Source: Thauera sp. GDN1 (GTDB lineage Bacteria > Pseudomonadota > Gammaproteobacteria > Burkholderiales > Rhodocyclaceae). From it: a DNA stretch of 64,000 nucleotides. This document shows, piece after piece, positions 26,952 through 35,671 of the stretch (position 1 is its first letter; each line of letters opens with the position of its first letter). A program made the position numbers and the translations under genes. The stretch spans positions 2,108,001 to 2,172,000 of the forward strand of contig NZ_CP097870.1 of the NCBI RefSeq assembly GCF_029223545.1, in the 5' to 3' direction. Below the pieces are notes generated by a model. It saw nothing but the letters and a program-made list of their open reading frames with translations, had not been told where the DNA came from and made no database searches.

Positions 26952-27749
26952 ATGAGCACCACCACCGATACCCGTGAATCCATCCTGCTGCGCCGCGACG
27001 AAGGCGGCGTGACGACACTGACGCTGAACCGCCCGCAGCAGTTCAACTCGCTGTCCTTCGAGATGCTCGAGGCGCTGATCGCCGCGGTCGACGAGATCGC
27101 GCGCGACGACAGCGTGCGCGTCGTCGTGCTGGCGGGCGAGGGCAAGGCCTTCTGTGCCGGCCACGACCTCAAGGAGATGCGCGGCAACCACACGCTGGAA
27201 TTCCAGCAGCGCCTGTTCCGCCTGTGCGGCAAGTTCATGATGAAGCTGACCGAGCTGCCGCAGCCGGTGATCGCGCGGGTGCACAGCATCGCCACCGCGG
27301 CTGGCTGCCAGCTGGTGTCGATGTGCGACCTCGCCGTTGCCGCGGAGGGTGCGCGCTTCGCGGTGTCGGGCATCAACGTCGGCCTGTTCTGCGCCACGCC
27401 CGGTGTCGGCCTGTCGCGCAACATGGGGCGCAAGGAAGCCTTCGAGATGCTGGTGACCGGCGATTTCATCGACGCCCAGGAGGCCCGGCGTCGTGGTCTG
27501 GTGAATCGCGTGGTCCCGCTCGAGCAGCTCGACGCCGAGGTGGCCGGCCTGGCCGCGGCCATCGTCGCCAAGTCGCCGGTGGCGATCCGCATGGGCAAGC
27601 AGATGTTCTACAAGCAGCTCGAGATGGGGCTGGATGCCGCCTACCAGCTCGCCTCCGAGACCATGGCCTGCAACGCGATGTGCGAGGACGCCGCAGAGGG
27701 CATCGACGCCTTCATCGCCAAGCGCAAGCCGGAGTTCAAGGGGCGCTGA
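26952..27749 (+). CDS. ECHDC3-like crotonase family protein
   Basis: A 265-residue crotonase-fold protein annotated by family as enoyl-CoA hydratase. The oxyanion-hole pieces FCAGHDLKEM and ATAAGCQLVSMCDLAVA are present, but the two catalytic glutamates of true hydratases are not: the first sits where this protein has GCQL and the second where it has GINVGLF. The segment GINVGLFCATPGVGLSRN closely matches human ECHDC3. It may bind acyl-CoA without hydrating it or do another crotonase reaction. It lies downstream of the acyl-CoA ligase but has its own operator at 26881. Confidence 0.85.
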   Translation: MSTTTDTRESILLRRDEGGVTTLTLNRPQQFNSLSFEMLEALIAAVDEIARDDSVRVVVLAGEGKAFCAGHDLKEMRGNHTLEFQQRLFRLCGKFMMKLTELPQPVIARVHSIATAAGCQLVSMCDLAVAAEGARFAVSGINVGLFCATPGVGLSRNMGRKEAFEMLVTGDFIDAQEARRRGLVNRVVPLEQLDAEVAGLAAAIVAKSPVAIRMGKQMFYKQLEMGLDAAYQLASETMACNAMCEDAAEGIDAFIAKRKPEFKGR

Positions 27750-27777
27750 GTCCGGCCTGGTCGGCTGGTGACTGGCG

Positions 27778-28548
27778 ATGCTGATCGATTCCCACGTCCA
27801 TCTGGACGCCGCCGAGTTCGCTCCGGACCGCGACGAGGTCATGCGCGCGGCGCGCGCAGCCGGCGTGCAGGGTTTCGTCGTGCCGGCGGTGGACCGCGGC
27901 AGCTTCGCTGCGGTGCGCGCGCTGGCAGCGGCGCATTGCGACGTCTGTCCGGCCCTTGGCATCCATCCGCTCTATGTGATGGACGCGCACGAGGACGATC
28001 TGGAGCGACTCGACGAGCATCTGGCGCGCGGCGAGGCGAGGGCGGTCGGCGAGATCGGCCTCGATCATTTCGTTACCGACATCGATCCCGCGCGCCAGCT
28101 CGATTTCTTCGTCGCCCAGCTCAGGCTCGCCCGCCGTCACGATCTGCCGGTCATCCTGCACGTGCGTCGGGCGGTCGATGCGGTGCTCAAGCAGCTGCGC
28201 CGCATCGGCGTGCGTGGCGGCATCGCCCACGCCTTCAACGGCAGCCGACAGCAGGCGCAGATGTTCATCGACCTGGGTTTCCGGCTCGGTTTCGGCGGGG
28301 CGATGAGCTTCGCCGGCTCGAGCCGGATCCGCGAGCTGGCACGCACGCTGCCGCTGTCGGCCATCGTGCTCGAGACCGATGCGCCCGACATGGCCCCGGC
28401 GTGGGGGCAGGGCGAGCGCAACCTCCCCGCCAACCTTGCGCGCTATGCCGCGCTGCTTGCCGAGTTGCGCGGGAATTCCCTCGAGGAGGTGGTAGGGACG
28501 ACCGGGCGCAACGTGCGCGAGGTGCTCGGCGGGTGGACGCCTGGCTGA
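27778..28548 (+). CDS. TatD family metal-dependent hydrolase
   Basis: A 256-residue TIM-barrel hydrolase. DSHVHLD at residues 4-10, GIHPLYV, VGEIGLD, LPVILHVR and ETDAPDM supply the metal-binding His, Glu and Asp positions of TatD DNases. Family members act as 3'-5' exonucleases or D-aminoacyl-tRNA deacylases. The ATG is 28 nt after the crotonase stop, with no strong ribosome binding site. The stop is only 3 nt from the convergent TetR stop. Confidence 0.9.
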   Translation: MLIDSHVHLDAAEFAPDRDEVMRAARAAGVQGFVVPAVDRGSFAAVRALAAAHCDVCPALGIHPLYVMDAHEDDLERLDEHLARGEARAVGEIGLDHFVTDIDPARQLDFFVAQLRLARRHDLPVILHVRRAVDAVLKQLRRIGVRGGIAHAFNGSRQQAQMFIDLGFRLGFGGAMSFAGSSRIRELARTLPLSAIVLETDAPDMAPAWGQGERNLPANLARYAALLAELRGNSLEEVVGTTGRNVREVLGGWTPG

Positions 28549-28551
28549 GTC

Positions 28552-29157
28552 TCAGGCCGCCTCGTTCTTGGGCGCCATCGACAGCGAACGCGCGATCAGA
28601 TCGGCGATGTCGCGCTTGAGGCGGGCGACGTCGGTGTCGAACTTCTCGTAGATCATCAGCGATACGCCGAACACGTAGGCGTAGAGCAGCATGCAGCGGC
28701 TGGAGGCCTCTTCCATCGGCACGCCGCAGGCGAGGAAGAGCTCGCGCGCGCAGCGCAGGCGCACGTCATCCACCTCGGCGACGATCGCCCCCGCTTCCGG
28801 GTCACGGCGAGCCCAGTCGCGCACCGCCAGCTCGATCATCATGCCGCGCCGGCTGCGGCTGGCGCTGTAGACGTCGATGACGTGGTAGATCTGTTCGAGC
28901 TCGCGCCCGGCTTGGGCGCGGGTCTGCTTGATGATGTCGCGGATCCGGCCTTCCTTCCAGTGGCTGAGCACGGCCAGCAACAGGTCGCGGCGGTCCGCGA
29001 AGTGCCAGTAGAAGCTGCCCTTGGTCACTTTCAGGCGCTTGGCGAGTACCTCGACGCGCAGGCCGGCGATGCCTTCCTCGGCCAGCACTTCGGTGGCACC
29101 TGCGACCCAGGCATCGCGATCGAGCTGGGTGCGCGGTTTTTTTACAGTGTTTTCCAT
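28552..29157 (-). CDS. TetR family transcriptional regulator
   Basis: A 201-residue regulator with an N-terminal helix-turn-helix (AGLRVEVLAKRLKVTKGSFYWHFADR, read in pieces between about residues 25 and 55) and a ligand-binding C-terminal domain. Two in-frame starts exist, 29187 and 29157; I chose 29157 because the earlier one falls inside the inverted repeats at 29185-29219. It is divergent from etfB, so it probably represses itself and the etf operon, releasing on an acyl-CoA ligand; that ligand is inference from context. Confidence 0.85.
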   Translation of the reverse strand: MENTVKKPRTQLDRDAWVAGATEVLAEEGIAGLRVEVLAKRLKVTKGSFYWHFADRRDLLLAVLSHWKEGRIRDIIKQTRAQAGRELEQIYHVIDVYSASRSRRGMMIELAVRDWARRDPEAGAIVAEVDDVRLRCARELFLACGVPMEEASSRCMLLYAYVFGVSLMIYEKFDTDVARLKRDIADLIARSLSMAPKNEAA

Positions 29158-29184
29158 ACGGCGTAGTATTGACGATTCTTCTTC

Positions 29185-29219
29185 CATACGCTACCGTATG
29201 CGACATACTTTCCCGTATG
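29185..29219. promoter_or_regulatory. Tandem TetR operators (CATACG...CGTATG)
   Basis: Two inverted repeats: CATACG-CTAC-CGTATG at 29185-29200 (perfect) and CATAC-TTTCCC-GTATG at 29204-29219. Centres are 19 bp apart, about two helical turns. They sit just before the TetR gene and 108 bp before etfB. Confidence 0.65.
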
Positions 29220-29326
29220 GCCGTGCTGCTCCGCAGCAGTGCCTTCAGGGAGGGGCGGTGACATAATTCCGGTGTCCGCCAAAACGGACCTTCAAGACAA
29301 TCAGCACTAATAAGGAGCGCGGCAGA

Positions 29327-30076
29327 GTGAAAGTTCTCGTACCCGTCAAACGCGTTGTGGACTACAACGTCAAGGTTCGCGTGAAGGCCGACGGCAGCGG
29401 CGTGGATCTGGCCAACGTCAAGATGAGCATGAACCCCTTCGACGAGATCGCCGTGGAAGAAGCGGTGCGTCTGAAGGAAGCCGGCGTGGTCACCGAAGTC
29501 GTGGCGGTGAGCTGCGGCGTCACCGCCTGCCAGGAGACGCTGCGCGCGGCGATGGCCATCGGTGCCGACCGCGGCATCCTGGTCGAGACCGACGTGGAAC
29601 TGCAGCCCCTGGCGGTGGCCAAGCTGCTCAAGGCGGTGTGCGACAAGGAACAGCCGAACCTGGTGATCTGCGGCAAGCAGGCGATCGACGACGACGCCAA
29701 CCAGACCGGCCAGATGCTGGCCGCGCTGGCGGGCTGGCCGCAGGCGACCTTCGCCTCCAAGCTCGTGATCGCCGACGGCAAGGCCGCGGTCACCCGCGAG
29801 ATCGACGGCGGTCTCGAGACCCTGGCGGTGAAGCTGCCGGCGGTGGTAACCACCGACCTGCGCCTGAACGAGCCGCGCTACGCCACGCTGCCCAACATCA
29901 TGAAGGCCAAGAAGAAGCCGCTCGACACCGTCAAGCCGGGCGACCTGGGCGTCGATGTGACGCCGCGCCTGACCACGCTCAAGGTCTCCGAGCCGCCCAA
30001 GCGCAGCGCCGGTGAGCGCGTGGCCGACGTGGCCCAGCTGGTCGACAAACTCAAGAACGTTGCGAAGGTGATCTGA
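29327..30076 (+). CDS. etfB: Electron transfer flavoprotein subunit beta
   Basis: A 249-residue ETF beta subunit that binds AMP and contacts acyl-CoA dehydrogenases. [20 protein letters not shown] at the start, [17 protein letters not shown] and the [24 protein letters not shown] region (about residues 118-141) are hallmarks. The start is GTG, with AAGGAG at 29312-29317. etfA follows after 2 nt. It passes electrons from the dehydrogenase at 31736 toward ETF-quinone oxidoreductase, which is not in this window. Confidence 0.97.
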   Translation: MKVLVPVKRVVDYNVKVRVKADGSGVDLANVKMSMNPFDEIAVEEAVRLKEAGVVTEVVAVSCGVTACQETLRAAMAIGADRGILVETDVELQPLAVAKLLKAVCDKEQPNLVICGKQAIDDDANQTGQMLAALAGWPQATFASKLVIADGKAAVTREIDGGLETLAVKLPAVVTTDLRLNEPRYATLPNIMKAKKKPLDTVKPGDLGVDVTPRLTTLKVSEPPKRSAGERVADVAQLVDKLKNVAKVI

Positions 30077-30078
30077 AC

Positions 30079-31011
30079 ATGGCCATTCTCGTCATTGCTG
30101 AACACGACAACCAGGCGCTCAAGGCCGCCACGCTCAACACCGTGACCGCGGCGGCCAGGCTCGGGGGCGACATCCACGTGCTGGTGGCCGGTGCCGGCTG
30201 CGGCGCGGTGGCCGAGGCCGCGGCCAAGGTCGCGGGCGTGGCCAAGGTGCTGGTGTGCGATGCGCCCCAGTACGAGGCGCAGACCGCCGAGAACGTCGCC
30301 GAGCTGGTCAAGGGCCTGGCCGGCGGCTACAGCCACGTGCTCGCCCCGGCGACCCCGGCCGGCAAGAACATGCTGCCGCGCGTGGCCGCGCTGCTCGACG
30401 TGGCGCAGATCAGCGACATCGTCGCGGTCGACGCCGCGGACACCTTCGTGCGCCCGATCTACGCCGGCAACGCGCTGGCCACGGTCAAGAGCGCCGACGC
30501 GGTGAAGGTCATCACCGTGCGCACCACCGCGTTCGACGCCGCTGCCGCCGAAGGTAACGCCGCCGCCATCGAGGCGGTCGCCGCCGCCGCCGACCTGGGC
30601 GTGACCGCGCTGGTCGGTCGCGAGATCGTCAAGAGCGCGCGTCCCGAGCTCGGTGCCGCCAAGATCATCGTCTCCGGCGGTCGCGGCCTGGGCAGCGGCG
30701 ACGCCTACCACCAGCTGCTCGAGCCGCTGGCCGACAAGCTCGGCGCCGCGCTGGGTGCCTCGCGCGCCGCGGTCGATGCGGGCTACGTGCCGAACGACTA
30801 TCAGGTCGGCCAGACCGGCAAGATCGTCGCCCCGCAGCTCTACATCGCGGTGGGCATCTCGGGCGCGATCCAGCACCTGGCGGGCATGAAGGATTCCAAG
30901 GTGATCGTGGCGATCAACAAGGATCCGGAGGCGCCGATCTTCCAGGTCGCCGACTACGGTCTGGTGGGGGATCTGTTCCAGGTCGTGCCGGAACTGACCG
31001 GCGCGCTCTGA
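30079..31011 (+). CDS. etfA: Electron transfer flavoprotein subunit alpha
   Basis: A 310-residue FAD-binding ETF alpha subunit. The C-terminal FAD domain has [10 protein letters not shown] (about 199-208), [14 protein letters not shown] and [12 protein letters not shown], followed by [20 protein letters not shown]. It forms the heterodimer with EtfB, whose gene ends 2 nt upstream. Length and motifs are normal. A membrane protein gene starts 24 nt downstream on the same strand. Confidence 0.97.
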   Translation: MAILVIAEHDNQALKAATLNTVTAAARLGGDIHVLVAGAGCGAVAEAAAKVAGVAKVLVCDAPQYEAQTAENVAELVKGLAGGYSHVLAPATPAGKNMLPRVAALLDVAQISDIVAVDAADTFVRPIYAGNALATVKSADAVKVITVRTTAFDAAAAEGNAAAIEAVAAAADLGVTALVGREIVKSARPELGAAKIIVSGGRGLGSGDAYHQLLEPLADKLGAALGASRAAVDAGYVPNDYQVGQTGKIVAPQLYIAVGISGAIQHLAGMKDSKVIVAINKDPEAPIFQVADYGLVGDLFQVVPELTGAL

Positions 31012-31035
31012 TCGCGCACGGCCTCACCCACGGGC

Positions 31036-31701
31036 ATGGATCTTCCCGCCACGCTGTTTTCCGAAGCAGGGCAGGGAGTGCTGCTTGCGCTCGCGGTGCT
31101 GGGTCTGTACCTGACCCTGCGCCGCGCGCCCTGGGTGCGGCTGCGTGCGCCGGCACAGCTCAACCTGCTGCTCGGCTTCGGGGTGGGGCTGATGCTGATG
31201 TGGAGCATGCGGGCGGGGGTCAAGCCCGGCCTGAACCTGCACATGCTCGGCGCCATGGCCGCGACGCTGGCCCTCGGACCCCGGTTCGCGGTGCTGGCGC
31301 TGGGGATCGCACTGAGTGGCATCACCCTGAACGGGGCGATCCAATGGACCGACTGGCCGATCAACTTCGTGCTGATGGTCCTGATGCCCGTGGGCTTCGC
31401 CTACGGCTTCCAGCGTGCGGTGGAGCGCTGGCTGCCGGCGCACTTCTTCATCTTCGTGTTCGTGACCAGCTTCGCTGGGGCGGCCCTGACGGTGATGGCG
31501 CAGGGCCTGCTGGCGTCCGCCGTGATGGTCGCGGCCGGAGCCTATTCCGCCGGATTTCTATTCACCGAATACCTGCCGTTCTTCCTGCTGCTCGGGTTTT
31601 CCGAGGCCTGGATCAGCGGCGCGGTGATCACGCTGCTTGTGGTGTATCGGCCCGACTGGGTCGCCGCATTCGACGATCGCCGTTATCTCCTCGACAAGTA
31701 A
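31036..31701 (+). CDS. CbiM/COG3235-like membrane protein
   Basis: A 221-residue integral membrane protein with about six hydrophobic segments. It resembles the COG3235 group usually labelled 'energy-coupling factor ABC transporter permease', including [19 protein letters not shown] (about 66-84) and the C-terminal [17 protein letters not shown]. It lacks the N-terminal MHIPDG of true CbiM, and no EcfT or EcfA genes are near. It sits between etfA (24 nt) and an acyl-CoA dehydrogenase (34 nt), so it is co-transcribed with them. Substrate unknown; a metal or vitamin is only a family guess. Confidence 0.72.
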   Translation: MDLPATLFSEAGQGVLLALAVLGLYLTLRRAPWVRLRAPAQLNLLLGFGVGLMLMWSMRAGVKPGLNLHMLGAMAATLALGPRFAVLALGIALSGITLNGAIQWTDWPINFVLMVLMPVGFAYGFQRAVERWLPAHFFIFVFVTSFAGAALTVMAQGLLASAVMVAAGAYSAGFLFTEYLPFFLLLGFSEAWISGAVITLLVVYRPDWVAAFDDRRYLLDK

Positions 31702-31735
31702 GTCCGACCCACTTTTTTCTGGAGCGCCAAGACAA

Positions 31736-33532
31736 ATGAGTAACTACAACGCCCCCATCCGCGACATGCAGTTCGTGATGCGCGAACTCGCCGGTCTCGA
31801 TGAAGTCATGCAGCTTCCCGGAAACGAGGAAGTGTCGGCCGACCTGGTGGACGCGATCCTCGAAGAGGCGGACAAGTTCGCCAGCGGCGTGCTCGCCCCG
31901 CTGAACTGGACCGGCGACCAGGAAGGCGCGAAGTGGAACGATGGCGAGGTCGCCACCGCGCCGGGTTGGAAGGACGCTTACAAGCAGTTCACCGAGTCGG
32001 GCTGGACCGCGCTGCCCTGCGACCCCGAGTTCGGCGGCCAGGGCCTGCCCAAGCTGCTCGCGACCGCGGTCATGGAAATGTGGAAGTCGGCCAACATGGC
32101 CTTCTCGCTGTGCCCGATGCTGACCAGCGGCGCGATCGAGGCGCTGATGCTGCGCGGCACCGACGAGCAGAAGAACATGTATCTGCCGAAGATGATCGCC
32201 GGCGAGTGGACCGGCACGATGAACCTGACCGAGCCGAATGCCGGTTCCGACCTCGCCGCGGTGCGCACCAAGGCCGAACCGCAGGGCGACGGCACCTACA
32301 AGATCTTCGGCCAGAAGATCTTCATCACCTACGGTGAACACGACCTCACCGACAACATCGTCCACCTCGTGCTCGCCCGCCTGCCGGACGCGCCCGAAGG
32401 CGTGAAGGGCATCTCGCTGTTCGTCGTGCCCAAGTTCCTGGTCAATGCCGACGGCAGCCTGGGCGCGCGCAACGACGTGCACTGCGTGTCGATCGAGCAC
32501 AAGCTCGGCATCCACGCCAGCCCCACCGCCGTGCTCGCCTTCGGCGACAAGGGCGGCGCGATCGGCACCCTCGTGGGTGAACCCAACCGCGGCCTCGAGT
32601 ACATGTTCATCATGATGAACGAGGCCCGCTTCGCGGTCGGCATGGAGGGCCTGGCGCTGTCCGAGCGCGCCTACCAGCACGCGCTGCAGTACGCCAAGGA
32701 CCGCATCCAGGGCACGGATGCCGGCGTCCGCGGGGGCCCGAAGGTCAATATCCTGCATCACGCCGACGTGCGCCGTCTGCTGATGAACATGAAGAGCAAG
32801 ACCGAGGCCATGCGTGCGCTCGCCTACGTGGTCGGCGCCGCCTTCGACAAGGCGCACAACCACCCGGACGAGGCGGTCCGCGCGCAGAACCAGGCCTTCG
32901 TCGACCTGATGATCCCGGTGGTCAAGGGCTGGTGCACCGAGAACTCGATCGACGTCACCTCCGACGGCGTGCAGGTGCATGGCGGCATGGGCTTCATCGA
33001 GGAGACCGGGGCGGCCCAGCACTTCCGTGACGCGCGCATCACCACGATCTACGAGGGCACGACCGCGATCCAGGCCAACGACCTGATCGGCCGCAAGATC
33101 GCCCGCGAGAGCGGGGTGACCGTTGCCGCGCTGGTGCAGACGATGCGCGCGGTCGAGGCCGAAGTGGCCGGCGTGCAGGACGAAGCCTTCGTCGCCATCG
33201 CGCGTTCGCTCAAGGCCGGCATCTCGGCCGTGGAAGAGGCGGTCGCCTACATCCTCGCCACCTACGGCAAGGACATCAAGGCGGCATCGGTCGGCTCGGT
33301 GCCCTTCCTCAAGCTGCTCGGCATCGTCGCCGGCGGCTGGCAGATGGCGCGTGCCGCCCTGGTCGCCCGGACCAAGCTGGAGGCCGGCGAGGGCGATGCC
33401 GACTTCTACAGGACCAAGATCGTCACCGCGCGCTTCTACGCCGACCACGTGCTGGCGCAGGCGCCGGGGCTGGCCTACACCGTGGCCAACGGTGCTGCGG
33501 GTGCGCTGGCGCTGAGCGAAGCGCAGTTCTGA
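31736..33532 (+). CDS. Acyl-CoA dehydrogenase (598-residue, DmdC-like)
   Basis: A long-form acyl-CoA dehydrogenase of 598 residues with an extra C-terminal helical domain, as in 3-methylmercaptopropionyl-CoA dehydrogenase (DmdC) and related FadE-like enzymes. The FAD and substrate blocks [28 protein letters not shown] and [17 protein letters not shown] are present, and [16 protein letters not shown] contains the expected catalytic Glu. GGAG precedes the ATG at 31736. It ends the etfB-etfA-cbiM-like operon before a strong terminator. Substrate chain length cannot be told; the ligase at 25165 belongs to a compatible group. Confidence 0.9.
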   Translation: MSNYNAPIRDMQFVMRELAGLDEVMQLPGNEEVSADLVDAILEEADKFASGVLAPLNWTGDQEGAKWNDGEVATAPGWKDAYKQFTESGWTALPCDPEFGGQGLPKLLATAVMEMWKSANMAFSLCPMLTSGAIEALMLRGTDEQKNMYLPKMIAGEWTGTMNLTEPNAGSDLAAVRTKAEPQGDGTYKIFGQKIFITYGEHDLTDNIVHLVLARLPDAPEGVKGISLFVVPKFLVNADGSLGARNDVHCVSIEHKLGIHASPTAVLAFGDKGGAIGTLVGEPNRGLEYMFIMMNEARFAVGMEGLALSERAYQHALQYAKDRIQGTDAGVRGGPKVNILHHADVRRLLMNMKSKTEAMRALAYVVGAAFDKAHNHPDEAVRAQNQAFVDLMIPVVKGWCTENSIDVTSDGVQVHGGMGFIEETGAAQHFRDARITTIYEGTTAIQANDLIGRKIARESGVTVAALVQTMRAVEAEVAGVQDEAFVAIARSLKAGISAVEEAVAYILATYGKDIKAASVGSVPFLKLLGIVAGGWQMARAALVARTKLEAGEGDADFYRTKIVTARFYADHVLAQAPGLAYTVANGAAGALALSEAQF

Positions 33533-33580
33533 GCGTCCCGGGCCCGATGCTGCGGCGTCGGGCCCGTGGCGTGGAACGAG

Positions 33581-33618
33581 AAAAACCGCCGTGGGGCTCG
33601 GCCCGACGGCGGTTTTTT
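33581..33618. terminator. Bidirectional intrinsic terminator
   Basis: Stem AAAACCGCCGT (33582-33592)/ACGGCGGTTTT (33606-33616) flanked by A5 and T6. It lies 48 nt after the acyl-CoA dehydrogenase stop and 68 nt beyond the ppiC stop, serving both strands. Confidence 0.9.
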
Positions 33619-33686
33619 CATGCGCTGCCGGCATCGCCGGTGCTGGACGCCCGGGCATTTCCGGGCGTCTCGAAGCGTCGCGGTGC

Positions 33687-34469
33687 TTACTCCACCTTCG
33701 CCTTCTCGCGCAGCTCGAGCACATGGCGCTCGACCTTCTGCTGCTGCAGGCGCTGCTGCAGCTGCGGCTTGACCTCGTCGAACGGGGGCGCCTGAACGTC
33801 ACGGACGTCGTCGAGCTGGATCACGTGGTAACCGAAATCGCTCTTGACCGGGGTCGTCGTGTACTTGCCCTTCTGCAGCTTGACCATCGCTTCAGAGAAC
33901 GGCTTCACGAACATGCCGGGGTTGCTCCAGCCCAGCTCGCCGCCACGATCCTTGGAACCCGGGTCGCGCGACTCCTTGGCCACTTCCTCGAACGCGGTGC
34001 CGTTCTGCAGGCGGGCAATGACCGCCTTGGCCTCGGTTTCGGTCTCGACCAGCACGTGGCGGGGCTTGTATTCCTTGTCGCCCATGCGGCTCTTGATCAC
34101 CTCGTATTCCTTCTTCAGGTCGGCGTCGGTGATCGGATTCGCACGCACGTAGTCCTGCAGGTAGGCGCGGATCAGGATGGCCTGACGGGCCATGTCCATC
34201 TGCGCCTGCACCTCGGCCTTCTTGTCGAGCCCCTTCTTGTTGGCTTCCTGGCTCAGGACCTCGCGGCGGATGAGCTCCTCGCGCACCGCGTTCTTGAGCT
34301 GATCGTTCTCGGGCACGCCCTGCGCGCGCTGCTCGGAGAGCATCGCCTCGGCCATGGCCGAAGGGATGTCGACGCCATTGACCTTGGCGACCGGGTCGGC
34401 GGCAAGGGCGGGAAGGGCGAGGAAACCGGTCAGCAGGGCTACGGCGAGACGGCTCGGAAAATGTTTCAT
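33687..34469 (-). CDS. Periplasmic parvulin-type peptidyl-prolyl isomerase
   Basis: A 260-residue exported PPIase. Residues 1-23 are a signal peptide (KHFPSRLAVALLTGFLALPALAA), then a SurA-like N-terminal helical region, and a rotamase domain at about 135-230 with YKPRHVLVETE, GGELGWSNPGMFVKPF and VKSDFGYHVIQLDD. The C-terminus is a long charged helix. It is probably an outer-membrane protein folding helper. It closes the ompR-to-ppiC operon, starting 10 nt after the bolA stop, and is followed by the bidirectional terminator. Confidence 0.92.
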   Translation of the reverse strand: MKHFPSRLAVALLTGFLALPALAADPVAKVNGVDIPSAMAEAMLSEQRAQGVPENDQLKNAVREELIRREVLSQEANKKGLDKKAEVQAQMDMARQAILIRAYLQDYVRANPITDADLKKEYEVIKSRMGDKEYKPRHVLVETETEAKAVIARLQNGTAFEEVAKESRDPGSKDRGGELGWSNPGMFVKPFSEAMVKLQKGKYTTTPVKSDFGYHVIQLDDVRDVQAPPFDEVKPQLQQRLQQQKVERHVLELREKAKVE

Positions 34470-34479
34470 GGAGATTCCT

Positions 34480-34767
34480 TCAGTGTGCTTGTTTGGCGGC
34501 CTCGACGGCCGAAAGCGCGCGGATGGCGAGAGCATGGATGTCCTTCTTCATCATGTCGCCCAGCGCGTCGTAGATCATACGCTGTCGATGAACTCTGCTG
34601 CAGCCCTCGAAAGCGGGAGAAACAATAAATACGCGGTAGTGGCCCCCGCCGTCGCGCGCGCCTGCATGTCCGGCGTGCAGCGCGCTGTCATCGTGGATCT
34701 CCAGGTCGTGGACCTCGAAGCGAGCGACCAGGGTTTCACGGATGCGCGCGACCGTTTCCGCGCTCAC
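34480..34767 (-). CDS. bolA: BolA family protein
   Basis: A 95-residue BolA-fold protein. GHYRVFIVSPAFEG and the helix-turn VHRQRMIYDALGDMMKKDIHALAIRAL are typical, the latter including the conserved RxRMxY. BolA proteins partner monothiol glutaredoxins in iron-sulfur cluster handling and affect morphology. His residues in the loop region (SALHAGHAGARDGGG) could ligate a cluster. The ATG overlaps the yciI stop by 4 nt. Confidence 0.9.
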   Translation of the reverse strand: MSAETVARIRETLVARFEVHDLEIHDDSALHAGHAGARDGGGHYRVFIVSPAFEGCSRVHRQRMIYDALGDMMKKDIHALAIRALSAVEAAKQAH

Positions 34768-35063
34768 GGCAGGGTCTTCCGGAAGGGGCGGACGGTGGTG
34801 CGGGCGAACACGCCGTGGCGCACATAGGCGTCCTCGCGCAGCCAGGATTCGGCACTGGCGAGGGAGTCGAACTCGGCGACGATCAGGCTGCCGCTGAAGC
34901 CGGCCGGGCCGGGGTCGGGCGAATCGATCGCCGGCATCGGGCCGGCGAGCAGCAGGCGGCCTTCGTCACGCAGAGCCTCGAGACGGGCGACGTGCTCGGG
35001 ACGAACCGCGAGCCGGGTTTCCAGCGCGCCGGGGGCGTCTTCGCCGATCAGTGCGTAGTACAT
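34764..35063 (-). CDS. yciI: YciI family protein
   Basis: A 99-residue ferredoxin-like-fold protein starting [20 protein letters not shown], with the conserved histidine in RPEHVARLEALRDEGRLLLAGP and the Asp-containing SPDPGPAGFSGSLIVAEF. Function of the family is not settled; it resembles muconolactone isomerase. Start and stop overlap yciB (TGATG) and bolA (ATGA), the same order seen in many betaproteobacteria. Confidence 0.9.
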   Translation of the reverse strand: MYYALIGEDAPGALETRLAVRPEHVARLEALRDEGRLLLAGPMPAIDSPDPGPAGFSGSLIVAEFDSLASAESWLREDAYVRHGVFARTTVRPFRKTLP

Positions 35064-35671
35064 CAGTTGTTTTCCTCTTCCATGTGACGGGAAAGATAAA
35101 AGCCCTGGGCAAGCACGAAGGCCAGCATGAGGCCCATGCCGCCGAACATCTTGAAGTTGACCCAGGTCTCCTCGCTGAAGTTGTAGGCGACGTAGAGGTT
35201 GAGCAGGCCCATCGCGATGAAGAACCCGGCCCAGGCCAGGTTCAGACGATTCCAGATGGGCTCGGGCAGCTTGATCTGCGCCTCGAGCATCTTGCGGATC
35301 AGGTTGCGCTGCAGCAGCCAGGCCGAGCCGAGCAGCACCACACCGAACATCCAGTACAGCGCGGTCGGCTTCCACTTGATGAAGGTGGGGTTATGGAAGA
35401 ACAGGGTCGCGCCGCCGAAGACGACGATGATCGCCAGGCTGACCCACAGCATGGTGTCCACCTTGCGATGCTTCGCCCACACCAGCGCGATCTGCAGCAT
35501 GGTCGCCAGAATTGCGACGAAGGTCGCGATCAGGATCGGTGCCTGCGATACGGCGATGCCGTCACCGAGCCAGCTCGAGGCGAGCGCATGGGCGCCTTCC
35601 GGGTTGGCGCCGCCGATCTTGTAGGCGGCAAAGAAGAGAATGACCGGCAAGAGGTCGAAGAGGAATTTCAT
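35063..35671 (-). CDS. yciB: Inner membrane septation protein YciB (IspZ)
   Basis: A 202-residue membrane protein with five hydrophobic helices. The N-terminal [19 protein letters not shown], the [14 protein letters not shown] block and the C-terminal [26 protein letters not shown] are family signatures. It is implicated in intracellular septation and envelope maintenance. It overlaps the sensor kinase stop by 4 nt and the yciI start by 1 nt, so the operon is translationally coupled here. Confidence 0.95.
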   Translation of the reverse strand: MKFLFDLLPVILFFAAYKIGGANPEGAHALASSWLGDGIAVSQAPILIATFVAILATMLQIALVWAKHRKVDTMLWVSLAIIVVFGGATLFFHNPTFIKWKPTALYWMFGVVLLGSAWLLQRNLIRKMLEAQIKLPEPIWNRLNLAWAGFFIAMGLLNLYVAYNFSEETWVNFKMFGGMGLMLAFVLAQGFYLSRHMEEENN

